Part shown: in pieces, positions 38,525 to 49,029 of the stretch
Position numbering within the stretch: the first letter of the stretch is position 1
How the letters are laid out: each line of letters begins with the position of its first letter
Assembly (NCBI RefSeq): GCF_039538365.1
Contig: NZ_BAABCA010000006.1
Span: 347,328 to 411,327, forward strand
Direction: 5' to 3'
Source of the DNA: Postechiella marina
GTDB lineage: Bacteria; Bacteroidota; Bacteroidia; Flavobacteriales; Flavobacteriaceae
DNA: 64,000 bases
The notes under the pieces: model-generated
Told to the model about the DNA's origin: nothing
The model's database searches: none
The model's input: only the letters and a program-made list of their open reading frames with translations
Program-made: the position numbers and the translations under genes

Positions 38525-40558
38525 ATGAAGTACTCTATTATATTTCTGTCTCTAATTTTTTTAACCCAAACATCTTTAGCGCAACAACAAGGCATAATAA
38601 ACAACGCCGAAAGTGAACACGTAACACTAAAAAGCATAAACTTTGGAGACTGTAAATGGACAGAGGGCTTTTGGGCTGATAAATTTAAAATAGCAGAAAA
38701 AAGCATGATTCCTTACATGAGAAGCCTGTTAACCGGAGATATTGGGCATGCTTTAAACAACTTTAAAATTGCTGCTGGCGAAAAAGAAGGCGAACATAAA
38801 GGCATGCGCTGGCACGATGGCGATTTCTACAAGTTTATGGAGGCTATAATGTATGTATATGCCCAAAATGGTGACGAAAAACTTTTAAAAGAACTAGATA
38901 ATTACATTCATATTATTGAAAAAGCACAAGACCAAGATGGTTATTTACAAACCCAAACACAATTAAATGACGATATTGACCGCTATGAAAACAGGAAGTA
39001 TCACGAAATGTACAACACCGGACATTTACTAACAAGTGCCTGTATTCATAATAGAATTACCGGACAAACAAATTTTCTAGACATCGCTATAAAACATGCA
39101 AACCAACTATACTCTGTTTTTATGCCAGAGACAAAACATTATGGGCGTTTTGGTTTTAACCAAACCCAAATAATGGGGTTGGTAGAATTATACCGCACAA
39201 CAAAAGATAGCAGATACTTAAAGCTTGCTGAAAAATTTATTAATAACAGAGGTAAATACAAAGTAGAAGACCACCCAACTACAATTGGATACCCTATTGG
39301 AGATATGGTGCAAGAGCGTACACCTCTTAGAAAATCTAGCGAAGCTGTTGGCCATGCTGTGCTAGCATTATATTACTACGCTGGTGCTGCCGATGTTTAT
39401 GCCGAAACAGGAGAACAAGCTTTAATAGATGCTTTAGACAGGCTTTGGGAAAATGTTACCAATAAAAAAATGTACGTAACTGGCGCACTTGGACAAACAC
39501 ATTACGGGGCATCTACAAATAGAGACAAAATTGAAGAAGGCTTTATAAATGAATACATGATGCCAAACATGACTGCATACAACGAAACATGTGCCAATAT
39601 TTGTAACTCCATGTTTAGTTACAGAATGTTGGGTTTACATGGCGAATCTAAATACGCAGACATTATGGAACTTGTGCTTTTTAATAGTGCTTTATCTGGT
39701 ATAAACTTAGAAGGCGATAGATATTATTACGCAAACCCATTACGAGTAATTGAAGGTTCTAGAAACTACAAAAAAATGAATACTGAGTTCCCTACGCGTC
39801 AACCATACCTTGAATGTTTTTGTTGTCCGCCAAACTTAGTTCGAACAATTGCTAAAGTTTCTGGATGGGCATATAGTTTATCAAAAAATGGAGTTGCTGT
39901 AAACTTATATGGAGGTAATAAACTAGCGACAAAATTATTAGATGGTTCTGTTATTAAATTAAAACAAGAAACACAATACCCTTGGAATGGCAATATTAAA
40001 GTAACTATAGAATCTTGTAAAAAATCGCCTTTCGAAATCCTTTTTAGAATTCCAGAATGGGCTATAGGTTCGCAACTTAAAGTAAATGGTGTTAACATTA
40101 ATACGCCAGTAAAAGCAGGTTCTTTTACTAAAGTAAATCGTAAATGGAAAAAAGGAGATGTTGTTACTTTAAATTTCCCAATGGAAATCTCTTTTGTAGA
40201 AGGCCATTCTAGAATTGAGGAAGTAAGAAATCAAGTAGCTATTAAAAGAGGCCCTATAGTATACTGTGCAGAATCTGCAGATTTACCAAAAGACACTAAA
40301 ATTGTAGATCTATACATTAAAGGAGACACCAACTTATTAAAAGCAGAATACCGCCCAGATTTCTTAGGAGGCGTATCTGCAATTACCGGAGATGTCTTGC
40401 TAAGAAAAAAGGACAACAACAAAGCAATGTACACTAAGGTAAGTAAACCAAATTGGACAAATTATTCAACAACATTTGTTCCTTACTTTGCATGGTCTAA
40501 CAGAAATAACGGAAAAGAAAGTGAAATGACTGTCTTTATGCCTGTTATATGGGAATAA
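38525..40558 (+). CDS. GH127-family glycoside hydrolase
   Basis: This 677-residue exported enzyme (signal ending TSLAQ) has an (alpha/alpha)6 barrel and beta-sandwich. The zinc-cysteine active site is intact: Glu354 and Cys356 in NETCANIC, and Cys433-Cys434 in CFCCPPN, matching the known nucleophile Cys and ligands of GH127 beta-L-arabinofuranosidase. GH127 members in carrageenan loci have been assigned as 3,6-anhydro-D-galactosidases. With GH16, GH2, sulfatases and the aldehyde dehydrogenase here, removal of terminal anhydrogalactose is the favoured role; arabinofuranosidase activity is the alternative. Confidence 0.9.
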   Translation: MKYSIIFLSLIFLTQTSLAQQQGIINNAESEHVTLKSINFGDCKWTEGFWADKFKIAEKSMIPYMRSLLTGDIGHALNNFKIAAGEKEGEHKGMRWHDGDFYKFMEAIMYVYAQNGDEKLLKELDNYIHIIEKAQDQDGYLQTQTQLNDDIDRYENRKYHEMYNTGHLLTSACIHNRITGQTNFLDIAIKHANQLYSVFMPETKHYGRFGFNQTQIMGLVELYRTTKDSRYLKLAEKFINNRGKYKVEDHPTTIGYPIGDMVQERTPLRKSSEAVGHAVLALYYYAGAADVYAETGEQALIDALDRLWENVTNKKMYVTGALGQTHYGASTNRDKIEEGFINEYMMPNMTAYNETCANICNSMFSYRMLGLHGESKYADIMELVLFNSALSGINLEGDRYYYANPLRVIEGSRNYKKMNTEFPTRQPYLECFCCPPNLVRTIAKVSGWAYSLSKNGVAVNLYGGNKLATKLLDGSVIKLKQETQYPWNGNIKVTIESCKKSPFEILFRIPEWAIGSQLKVNGVNINTPVKAGSFTKVNRKWKKGDVVTLNFPMEISFVEGHSRIEEVRNQVAIKRGPIVYCAESADLPKDTKIVDLYIKGDTNLLKAEYRPDFLGGVSAITGDVLLRKKDNNKAMYTKVSKPNWTNYSTTFVPYFAWSNRNNGKESEMTVFMPVIWE

Positions 40559-40601
40559 AAACTTAAACACCTATTTAAATTTTTAGTTTAGTAATTAGTT
40601 T

Positions 40602-40645
40602 ATGGCAATAACAAGATAGATTTAAAACCTATCAGTTATTGCCAT
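40602..40645 (+). terminator. Terminator after GH127
   Basis: ATGGCAATAAC (40602-40612) pairs with GTTATTGCCAT (40635-40645), with an inner GATAG/CTATC stem, followed by TTTTAC. The next 165 bp to SusC2 is AT-rich. It contains GGTAAAAAA at 40702, a possible single half-site of the GGTAAAWT element. Confidence 0.75.
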
Positions 40646-40811
40646 TTTTACATCATACATATTCATATATACACTTATAATGGAATTTTAACAATATTTT
40701 AGGTAAAAAATGATCTATTACTGACAATTATTACCATATCATTTTTAATATTTTCAAGTTATTTTGTTCGTAAGACTTCAAAAGAGTTTTAAACTTAAAC
40801 TAAATTAACTA

Positions 40812-43800
40812 ATGAAAATTAAAACCTTATTATTATCAAAAAAGGCAAGGATGCGTTCCATCCTACTGGCATTATTTGCATTAATATGCAATTTAAATTT
40901 ACATGCACAAAAATTAACAGTACAAGGTACTGTTACTAGTGCAACAGACGGTTTACCTATTCCGGGAGTAACCATTTTAATAGAAGGAACAGCAATGGGC
41001 ACAACTACAGATTTTGATGGTCAGTACGTGGTAAGTGCAAACATGGGAGATGTTTTAACATTTAGCTATATTGGCATGCAGCAGCAATCTCTAAAAATAA
41101 AAAGCGCTACGCTTAATGTTCTTTTAGAAGAATCTATTGAAGATTTAGAAGAAGTTGTTGTTATTGGCTACGGAACCGTTAAAAAGAAAGAGATAACTGG
41201 AGCAGTAGCTCAAGTCAAAGCTGAAGAAATTGAAAATGTAATTACTAGTGATATTAGCACAGCACTTCAAGGTCAAGTAGCAGGTGTTAGTGTAGCTGCC
41301 ACTAGTGGAGAACCTGGCGAAGGTTCTGGAATTTTAATTCGTGGTGTATCTTCTTTAACAGGATCTAATTCACCTTTATTTGTTGTAGATGGTGTACCAC
41401 AATCTGGAGATCCTGGATTAAACCCTAACGAGATTGACACTATAGATGTTTTAAAAGATGCAGCATCAGCCTCCATATATGGAACTAGAGCTGCTGGTGG
41501 TGTTATTTTAATTACTACAAAAAAAGGCAAACCGGGTAATGCAAAAATAAGTTTGGAAATTTCAAATGGTGTTCAAAAAATAACTAAACAAACACCATTA
41601 CTTAACACTCAGGAGCAAATTTTCTTCGATTTAAATAACCCAAGTATAAATGGGTCTCCTGCAAGATCGGACCGTTTTAGTCTATTAAACGACAATGATC
41701 TAAGAGATTTAACAGAAAACGATTACGCCAGAATCTCTAGATACAACTTTAATATTTCTGGAGGAACAGATGATGTAAACTACAGTGTTGTATTAGGCTA
41801 CTTTAACCAAGAAGGAACGGTTGTAAACTCAGAGCTAAAACGATATAATTTAAGATCTAATTTAAATATAAAAAAAGATAAATGGTCTTTTGAAAATGGT
41901 TTTGGTTTTACTGTAGACAATAGAGAACGACCAAACTACAACCTATTAATATTAGGTCAACGTGCTTTTCCATATTTAGATGAAGTAACTCCAGAAACCT
42001 CATCTGTAGTTAATGAGAATGATGAAAGCGCTGGTCCTTTTACTCAAATTTTAGAAGCTCTTACTAGAGACAGACAAACAAATAGATATAGATTTGAAGC
42101 TAGCTCTAACATTAGATACAAAATAAATAAACACTGGGAATTAACAACACTTATTAGCGGTGTTATTACTCATGAAAAAGAAAAGCAAATTCAACCACGT
42201 TTTGACTTGTTCGATTCAAACGGTATTAATTTAAGAACTGATGATGACAATTTTGTTTTCGAAGAACGTGAACAAACTATATTACTTAACTGGAACGGAG
42301 GTATAAACTATAACCAAGAATTTGGAAAACACAGCGTTAGTGCTCTAGCCATGGTAAACATTGAGCAAGATTATTACACATCTATAGCTGCAGTAAATAG
42401 AGGTTTAAGCTTTACAACTCCCGTAAATTTATCTACAGGAAGCCAAAACCCAGAAGTTGTCTCTAATGGAACAGTTAGTATTGGAGGTCCTTTTTTCACA
42501 GATCCAGATCATAAAATAAAACGAGTTGGTAATGTTGCTCGTGTTTTATATGATTTCGATGATCGTTACTTACTAAGTGTAAGCGCAAGGCTTGATGCAT
42601 CAAATCAATTTTCGAAAGATAATCTTTACGCATTTTTTCCTTCAGCTTCTGCTAGCTGGAACATCTCTGATGAAAATTTTTGGAACAGACGCGTTGTAAA
42701 CAACTTTAAATTAAGAGCAAGCATTGGTACTACAGGAAACGATCGTTTTCCAGCAAACTCCATATATAGCCCAGTATTTACTGGATACAATGCTTACTTT
42801 CAAAACTCAAGCGGCAACAGTACAGAAAATACAGGATATGTACAACAATCGTTTGGTAACTCTAAACTAAAGTGGGAGGTTACTACTCAAAGAAACATTG
42901 GTGTAGATTTAGGCTTTTTTAAAAATAAACTAACACTTACTGCTGATTATTACACAAGCGATAAAAAAGACTTACTGTCTAACATTGCATTAAATCCAAG
43001 TTTTGGGTCTCCTGCTGCAGTAGAACGTTTTCAAGGATCAAACTTCGCGATTTTTAATGTTGGAAACTTAACCAACAAAGGTTTTGAAACCGCTATAAGA
43101 TACCGTCCTAAAACAGGGAAAGTAAGATGGAATATTTTAGGAACATTTGCTACTAATAAAAATGAAGTAACAAAAATTAACGGAGAAACAGATCAGCTTT
43201 TATTTGGCACAAATATTATTCAAGGTGACATTACTGCAAGAGCTATTGGATTACAAGTTGGCAGAGAGGCTGGGTCTTTCTTAGTATGGGAAACTGATGG
43301 TTTATTAAGAACCCCTGAAGAAGTTGCAGACTATAATTCAACTTACAATCAAAATGCTCAAATAGGTGACTTAAAATATGTGAGCACAGATGGCAACAAT
43401 GTATTACATGAAGACACAGATAGAGTTTACAAAGGAAGTGGTTTGCCAGAATATGAGCTAGGTTTAAATATTCAAGCTACTTATAAAAATTGGTTTTTTG
43501 CCACCAACTGGTTTGCCTCTATAGGAAATGAAGTATATAATGCAACTAGAGCAAATGCCCTTAGAGTAGGTCGTCATAGAGATTTATTATTTCAATATAT
43601 ACCTGGTGTTAACGAAAACACAGACATTCCTGCTTATAGAACACCAAATAGAGGTGACCTTAACTTTAATGGTAGTTCTGATTTCTTTGTAGAAGATGGT
43701 TCTTTCTTAAGACTAAGAAATGTTGTTGTTTCTTACTCTTTACCTAAAGATGTCACAGAAAAGTTAGGCTTCTCAAGGTTTAACATTTATGCTAATGCAC

Positions 43801-43937
43801 AGAATGTATTAACTATTACCAATTATTCTGGATTAGATCCTGAGGTAGGTGGTAACAATATCTCAATAAAAGGAATAGACCGAGGTTTAATTCCTATATC
43901 TGCAAGTTTCAATTTAGGTCTAAGATTAAATTTCTAA
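40812..43937 (+). CDS. SusC-type TonB-linked outer-membrane transporter (SusC2)
   Basis: This 1041-residue protein has a signal peptide (cleavage near LNLHAQ) and a carboxypeptidase-regulatory-like domain (about 36-110, GTVTSATDGLPIPGVTILIEG). The TonB box is EEVVVIGYGTVKKKEITGAV, the plug contains IDTIDVLKDAASASIYGTRAAGGVILITTKKG, and the barrel ends SASFNLGLRLNF. The SusD partner starts 4 bp after its stop. It is only moderately similar to SusC1, so the two pairs probably take up different oligosaccharides. Confidence 0.96.
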   Translation: MKIKTLLLSKKARMRSILLALFALICNLNLHAQKLTVQGTVTSATDGLPIPGVTILIEGTAMGTTTDFDGQYVVSANMGDVLTFSYIGMQQQSLKIKSATLNVLLEESIEDLEEVVVIGYGTVKKKEITGAVAQVKAEEIENVITSDISTALQGQVAGVSVAATSGEPGEGSGILIRGVSSLTGSNSPLFVVDGVPQSGDPGLNPNEIDTIDVLKDAASASIYGTRAAGGVILITTKKGKPGNAKISLEISNGVQKITKQTPLLNTQEQIFFDLNNPSINGSPARSDRFSLLNDNDLRDLTENDYARISRYNFNISGGTDDVNYSVVLGYFNQEGTVVNSELKRYNLRSNLNIKKDKWSFENGFGFTVDNRERPNYNLLILGQRAFPYLDEVTPETSSVVNENDESAGPFTQILEALTRDRQTNRYRFEASSNIRYKINKHWELTTLISGVITHEKEKQIQPRFDLFDSNGINLRTDDDNFVFEEREQTILLNWNGGINYNQEFGKHSVSALAMVNIEQDYYTSIAAVNRGLSFTTPVNLSTGSQNPEVVSNGTVSIGGPFFTDPDHKIKRVGNVARVLYDFDDRYLLSVSARLDASNQFSKDNLYAFFPSASASWNISDENFWNRRVVNNFKLRASIGTTGNDRFPANSIYSPVFTGYNAYFQNSSGNSTENTGYVQQSFGNSKLKWEVTTQRNIGVDLGFFKNKLTLTADYYTSDKKDLLSNIALNPSFGSPAAVERFQGSNFAIFNVGNLTNKGFETAIRYRPKTGKVRWNILGTFATNKNEVTKINGETDQLLFGTNIIQGDITARAIGLQVGREAGSFLVWETDGLLRTPEEVADYNSTYNQNAQIGDLKYVSTDGNNVLHEDTDRVYKGSGLPEYELGLNIQATYKNWFFATNWFASIGNEVYNATRANALRVGRHRDLLFQYIPGVNENTDIPAYRTPNRGDLNFNGSSDFFVEDGSFLRLRNVVVSYSLPKDVTEKLGFSRFNIYANAQNVLTITNYSGLDPEVGGNNISIKGIDRGLIPISASFNLGLRLNF

Positions 43938-43941
43938 AAAA

Positions 43942-45774
43942 ATGAAAAAATTAAAATTTATTTACATAACGCTTTCTGTCTTAATATTGTTCTCTTGTGA
44001 AGAATATTTAAATGAACCTAACCCAAACGCTCCTGAACTTCTTGAAGCTGTAAACAATTTAGGCGATACAGACAAAGTACTTAATAGTGTTTACAACTCA
44101 TTATTTAACCACTTTATTCTAAGTATAGAGGAAGACAATTTCAGGTCGGATATTGGAGCCATGAAAAACAGAATTAATCCAGACACAGGATTATCTGAAC
44201 ACGTTGATTTTTACTATAAAACTTACAACTCAAGTACAAGACGAATAGATCAACGCTGGGGTGCTTTATATCGTGGAATATTTTTTACTAATCAAGCGTT
44301 AGCAGCCTTAGACCATATAAAACCTAACTTGGCAGAAAGCGATCTTCAAGCATGGAATGAACAACGTGCTCAAGCATTATTTTTTAGAGCAACCTATCAT
44401 TTTTACTTACATTCTGTATTTAACAATGGTGAAATTATAATTAGAGATGTATATGAGCCAGATGTTACTAAACGCAGTAAAGAAGTATCATCTTCTGCAG
44501 ACGTAAGAGCCTTTTTTAGAAAAGATTTAGAAGACGCAATTCCATACTTACCAATGCCATCTGAAGTTTCAGAATTAGGCAGAGTTACAAAAGGAGCTGC
44601 TACAATGATATTAGCAAACTCATACCTTTATGAATCTTCAGAAGGAAATACTCAAGCACTAACTAGAGCTACTGCCCTATTTGAAGAATTAAGAGACAAT
44701 TTTGGATATACTCTAGAAACTGATATATCGAAAATGTTTACTTCTGCAGGAGAGTTTAACAGCGAATCTATTTTCGAAATTCCATACACTAATACATTTG
44801 GAGCAGAGTTAGATGAGTTTGATGAAACTAGTCCTCATAATAGATTAGCATCTAGATCGGGCCACTTTAACTACAGTGGTCAAGACTTTATGCAACCTGC
44901 TACTTGGTTAATTATGGCTTACGAAAACGACCCAATCGACGCGTCTAACCCAGTAAATACTATTACAACTGGCGCAGGTACTCAAGATACAAGACGTGTT
45001 TCTTTAAGAGCTTCATCTATGTTATTTTTAAATGATGATTTAGATACTCCTGTCTACGACGGACCTAATGTATTAAATTCAGGACGCTGGGGAGGTCTTG
45101 GAAGTAGAGCCCTAATTATTTCTGCATTTAAAAAATATACAAATCACGATTTAGGTTCTGCCAATGAGGTAGATGCCAATGGAGGAAATCGCTTAAAGTC
45201 TGGTAAAAATGTAATTGTAAATCGTTTATCTGAAGTATTACTAAACCTGGCAGAATGCTACTTTAAACAAGGAAAACTTCAAGAAGGTATTAATGAAATC
45301 AATAAAATTCGTAACAGATGGGCATTACAACCTTTAGAATTAGGAGCCCGTATAGACGAACCAGAAACCGCATATAATCAAGCAAGCCTTATGGAAAGGT
45401 TAATGTTTGTAGAAAAACCGTTAGAACTTGCCTTAGAAGGTCATGCTACTAGAATAATAGATCTTAGACGATGGGGAGTTGCAGAACAACGTTTCGATGA
45501 TTTAAGTCAAACGTATTATCAAGGCACCTTTTTCCCAAGACCAGGACGAAGAGCTATTACTCAAGCTTTGGCTAGAGGCCCAATTACTAGTATAACAAGA
45601 GCCCTAAGTGATGTAATTATAGTTGAAGGAGACGTACCTGCCACCATTGAAGAAAGAAGACAAAACAATATTTTTCAAGAATTCTTAGGCTCTGCACAAA
45701 ACTATTCTAACAACAATGGTTATTTACCAATTCCTGCAGAAGAGGCTTTAAACAATAACGACATTAACAACTAA
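43942..45774 (+). CDS. SusD/RagB-family glycan-binding lipoprotein (SusD2)
   Basis: This 610-residue lipoprotein (SVLILFSC lipobox) has the RagB/SusD fold: RATYHFYLHSVFNNGEIIIRD, GRVTKGAATMILANSYLYES, VNRLSEVLLNLAECYFKQG and ERLMFVEKPLELALEGHATRIIDLRRWG. It sits on the cell surface as the lid of SusC2. It lies 4 bp from both neighbours in a SusC2-SusD2-PKD lipoprotein operon. Confidence 0.94.
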   Translation: MKKLKFIYITLSVLILFSCEEYLNEPNPNAPELLEAVNNLGDTDKVLNSVYNSLFNHFILSIEEDNFRSDIGAMKNRINPDTGLSEHVDFYYKTYNSSTRRIDQRWGALYRGIFFTNQALAALDHIKPNLAESDLQAWNEQRAQALFFRATYHFYLHSVFNNGEIIIRDVYEPDVTKRSKEVSSSADVRAFFRKDLEDAIPYLPMPSEVSELGRVTKGAATMILANSYLYESSEGNTQALTRATALFEELRDNFGYTLETDISKMFTSAGEFNSESIFEIPYTNTFGAELDEFDETSPHNRLASRSGHFNYSGQDFMQPATWLIMAYENDPIDASNPVNTITTGAGTQDTRRVSLRASSMLFLNDDLDTPVYDGPNVLNSGRWGGLGSRALIISAFKKYTNHDLGSANEVDANGGNRLKSGKNVIVNRLSEVLLNLAECYFKQGKLQEGINEINKIRNRWALQPLELGARIDEPETAYNQASLMERLMFVEKPLELALEGHATRIIDLRRWGVAEQRFDDLSQTYYQGTFFPRPGRRAITQALARGPITSITRALSDVIIVEGDVPATIEERRQNNIFQEFLGSAQNYSNNNGYLPIPAEEALNNNDINN

Positions 45775-45778
45775 TAAG

Positions 45779-47506
45779 ATGAAGAAATATAGTTTAATTA
45801 TACTTGTATTACTAGCAATAGTAAGCTGTAATATAGATGATTACGACAGACTGTCTGAAATTACAAAACCAGAATTATTTACACCTAGTATTTATAACTT
45901 AACTGAAACCTCAATTAATAATGCAGTTCCTATTGCTATTAATAGTTTCAGTTCTGTCTCAGATGCATCACAAGGTGTTATATCTAGACATTGGACCATA
46001 GAAGAAGGTTCTAAATATTTATTACCAACTTTTACTAGAAAAGACAGTTTAAATTTAGAGCCATTTATTGATTCTGACATAGGGTTATCTAATTGGACTG
46101 AAATAGTACACGTGCTATTCCAAAAAGAAGGAGAAACTACAATTACATTAAAAAATACATTTGATAAAGCTGTTAGCTTTTTGGGAAATGATGCTGTGCA
46201 AAATAATGATGGGTTATGGGAACTAACAACCACTTTAACATATGACGTATATGCAGAGTTAAATGCTGAAGCATCTGTTTCCAATGCTGACAATACGGAG
46301 GTTTTAGCGACTTTATCGTCTAATCAGAACCCGAATAAAGACAATACTAATGGTTTTCAAACTATTACAATTGAAGCAGGTAGTAATTTAACCTTTACAG
46401 ATTTATCTACAATAGGAAGACCTTCGGGTAGACTATGGGAATTTGAAGGCGCAACACCAAATTCTAGCGAAGAAGAACAACAAGTTGTCACTTTTAACAG
46501 ATTAGGTAGTTACACCGTAAACCTAACAACAATACGTGATAAACGAGGAAACTCTTTACATGCAACAGAGCAAACTAAAACTTTACCTGTAATTATTGAA
46601 GTAATACCCTCAACACAACCTTACATAATTAGCGGAGAGGCAAATGCTGAAATTGATGGTAATGATGATGCAGGGACAAACATTATTTCATTTCGAGTTA
46701 ACGGAGAAATAGAACCATTTAATGGAGGAGAAACAGATTTTACCGTTAATGTAGTAAACACTGGCTTTAATCAAGATTTTGAGGTACAATCAGTCAACAT
46801 TAACAATGCAGACCCTACTATTATCGAATTAACATTAGCTCAACCAATCTTAAATTCTGACACTGTAACACTATCTTATAACGGAACGATTATAAAATCT
46901 ATAGATTCAAGGACTTTAAATACTTTTTCTAGTATTTCTGTAAATGCTTTAAATCTAAATCTTATGACGAATGCTTCCAACCCAAGTTTTGAAAATGCTG
47001 TTGATAATGATAGACAAGTAAACGCGCAAGGTTATAACCTCTTTGTTGGCGGTGGTGGTAATAATTTAGATAATGCTAGAAATGCAGACAACTCTTTATT
47101 TTTAAACAGAAGTACAGAAAGGTCTAGTGATGGTAATGCGTCCTTAAAATTTAACGCTATTATGCCAATGGCACCTGGCTTTGTAAGTTTATCAAACACC
47201 ATATTATCCAATTCGGCTATTCCTGCTGGAGACTACAAATTAACTTTTGATGTTTTTATTGAAGATGGATCCAATTTTAATGCTATTTTCAGTGTTATAC
47301 AACAAGGAACTCCAAGAACACAATTGGCACCACTTAATGCTCCTGCAACAGGAGAATGGTTTACTGTAGAACGTAATTTTAGCAATGCAGGTACTTTAGG
47401 AGGCAATCTCATTTTTAACTTTAGAAACCAAGATAATAATGGTATAACAGGGAGACAAACATTTTACATAGACAATATTCAAATCATAGCTATAGAGGCC
47501 AGATAG
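45779..47506 (+). CDS. PKD-domain lipoprotein, probable surface glycan-binding protein
   Basis: This 575-residue lipoprotein (LLAIVSC lipobox) has a PKD-like beta-sandwich (about 195-280, ITIEAGSNLTFTDLSTIGRPSGRLWEF). A second Ig-like region follows, then a C-terminal jelly-roll (about 400-575, starting NASNPSFENAV and ending QTFYIDNIQIIAIE) that resembles carbohydrate-binding modules. It is the third gene of the SusC2 operon, the usual place for SusE/F-like or SGBP proteins. It probably holds the glycan at the surface. No catalytic motif is seen. Confidence 0.82.
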   Translation: MKKYSLIILVLLAIVSCNIDDYDRLSEITKPELFTPSIYNLTETSINNAVPIAINSFSSVSDASQGVISRHWTIEEGSKYLLPTFTRKDSLNLEPFIDSDIGLSNWTEIVHVLFQKEGETTITLKNTFDKAVSFLGNDAVQNNDGLWELTTTLTYDVYAELNAEASVSNADNTEVLATLSSNQNPNKDNTNGFQTITIEAGSNLTFTDLSTIGRPSGRLWEFEGATPNSSEEEQQVVTFNRLGSYTVNLTTIRDKRGNSLHATEQTKTLPVIIEVIPSTQPYIISGEANAEIDGNDDAGTNIISFRVNGEIEPFNGGETDFTVNVVNTGFNQDFEVQSVNINNADPTIIELTLAQPILNSDTVTLSYNGTIIKSIDSRTLNTFSSISVNALNLNLMTNASNPSFENAVDNDRQVNAQGYNLFVGGGGNNLDNARNADNSLFLNRSTERSSDGNASLKFNAIMPMAPGFVSLSNTILSNSAIPAGDYKLTFDVFIEDGSNFNAIFSVIQQGTPRTQLAPLNAPATGEWFTVERNFSNAGTLGGNLIFNFRNQDNNGITGRQTFYIDNIQIIAIEAR

Positions 47507-47853
47507 TTATAAATAGAACTTTAATTAAAAACTTAATAGTATCCCTATAATACAAAGAAAATAATTAACTTTTTATAATAAAAAAGGGACATGTTAACAC
47601 ATTGTCCCTTTTTGTGTATAGTAACTTTTAGCAATATATTACAATAATTAAGCTATGTTTTACCCCAACTAAGCAAGAAAGGTAATTTTTGCTTTGTATA
47701 AGATAATTTAAGAGTCTTGCAAAACTCCATAATAAGTACCTTTATGCCAAGCAACCATAAATTAATAATTTAGAAACTAAATCTACTTAAAAAAAGTACA
47801 AATAGATTTTTATATCTTACTAAATTCAACTAAAAAATTATAAAACCAATCAG
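47507..47853. other. Intergenic region with terminator and spaced half-sites
   Basis: After the terminator at 47581-47613 the region is AT-rich. It contains TTTTACCCC (47659-47667) facing GGTAATTT (47681-47688), resembling divergent copies of the GGTAAAWT element. A promoter for the cycloisomerase-dehydrogenase-permease set must lie here. No gene is supported. Confidence 0.5.
47581..47613 (+). terminator. Terminator after the SusC2 operon
   Basis: AAAAAGGGACA (47581-47591) pairs perfectly with TGTCCCTTTTT (47603-47613), 11-nt loop, ending in a T run. Confidence 0.85.
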
Positions 47854-49011
47854 ATGAAAATTGAAAAAATAGAAACCTTCATACTTAAAGATAAACTATC
47901 TAAAAGTTTCTTCTTTTCACAATGGGAGTATTCTGAAAGATGTATATGTGTGGTAAAAGTAACTGCTTCTAACGGTCAATTTGGATGGGGAGAAGGTTAT
48001 GGCCCAGCAAATGTTTTAGAAGCTGGAATAAAACTTTTAGAACCACATGTTGTTGGCAAAAACCCTTTAGAGAACGAAGTCATCTGGAATCACATGTATC
48101 GAAAAACATTAGATTTTGCCAGACGAGGTATTTTAGTAGCCTCTATGAGCGCGATTGATATTGCAGTATGGGATTTAAAAGGGAAAATACTAGGTTTACC
48201 TATTTCCACTTTACTTGGAGGCGCTCAAAGACAAAGTGTAAGGCCATATGCTACAGGTCTTTATTTTACAGATCACAATAATCCGTCTAGAGATTTTGAA
48301 ACTGAAGCTAAACAGTATGTAGAGCAAGGATTTAAAGCTATAAAAATGAAAGTTGGCTTGGGCATTAAACAAGATTTCGAAAACGTAAAAAAAATGCGAG
48401 AAGTTATTGGTCCAGACATTCAATTAATGATAGACTCTAACCATGCTTACACATTAAGAGAAGCCATAGCCCTATCTAGAAAAGTAGAACCTTTTGATAT
48501 TAGCTGGTTTGAAGAACCCGTATCTCCAGAGTATTACGACCAATACAAGCAATTAAGAGATAAAACCTCTATTCCTATTTCTGGTGGCGAGTGCGAATAT
48601 TTGCGCTTTGGCTTTCATCAATTACTTCGCAACAAATCTGTAGACATATTACAACCAGACATTTGCGCTAGTGGAGGATTAACAGAAGCTAAAAGAATAG
48701 CAACTTTGGCTAGCACCTATGGGGTAGATTTAATTCCGCACACTTGGGGCACATCCATAGGTATCCATGTGGCATTGCATTTTATTTCTAATCTAGAAAG
48801 TATGCCAGGAAGAATGAAGCAACCAGATTTTTTAATGGAATACGATCAAACAGAGAATGGACTTAGAGAACGTTTAACATTTCCTAAAATAAAAATGGAA
48901 GATGGTATGATAAAAGTACCTAACAGACCTGGTTTAGGTATAGATGTAGACGAGGATGTATTAAAAGAATATGCCACTCCAAAAGAAAATATTAATAGCT
49001 CAATTATCTAG
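47854..49011 (+). CDS. Enolase-superfamily cycloisomerase, probable 3,6-anhydrogalactonate cycloisomerase
   Basis: This 385-residue MLE/MR-type enzyme shows Lys164-x-Lys166 (KMKVG), metal ligands Asp194, Glu220 and Glu246, and His296 in PHTWGTS. The KxK plus His pattern differs from the dehydratase-type enolase at 35387. Galactarolactone and anhydrogalactonate cycloisomerases belong to this group. It is followed 18 bp later by an aldehyde dehydrogenase, the order expected for oxidising 3,6-anhydrogalactose and opening its ring to 2-keto-3-deoxygalactonate. Family certain, substrate inferred from context. Confidence 0.82.
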   Translation: MKIEKIETFILKDKLSKSFFFSQWEYSERCICVVKVTASNGQFGWGEGYGPANVLEAGIKLLEPHVVGKNPLENEVIWNHMYRKTLDFARRGILVASMSAIDIAVWDLKGKILGLPISTLLGGAQRQSVRPYATGLYFTDHNNPSRDFETEAKQYVEQGFKAIKMKVGLGIKQDFENVKKMREVIGPDIQLMIDSNHAYTLREAIALSRKVEPFDISWFEEPVSPEYYDQYKQLRDKTSIPISGGECEYLRFGFHQLLRNKSVDILQPDICASGGLTEAKRIATLASTYGVDLIPHTWGTSIGIHVALHFISNLESMPGRMKQPDFLMEYDQTENGLRERLTFPKIKMEDGMIKVPNRPGLGIDVDEDVLKEYATPKENINSSII

Positions 49012-49029
49012 TTTAATAAATTTTATTAC

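Noticed and set aside
45892..46293. 133-codon minus-strand open frame
   Set aside because: Shadow of the PKD lipoprotein; no signal, domain or promoter of its own.
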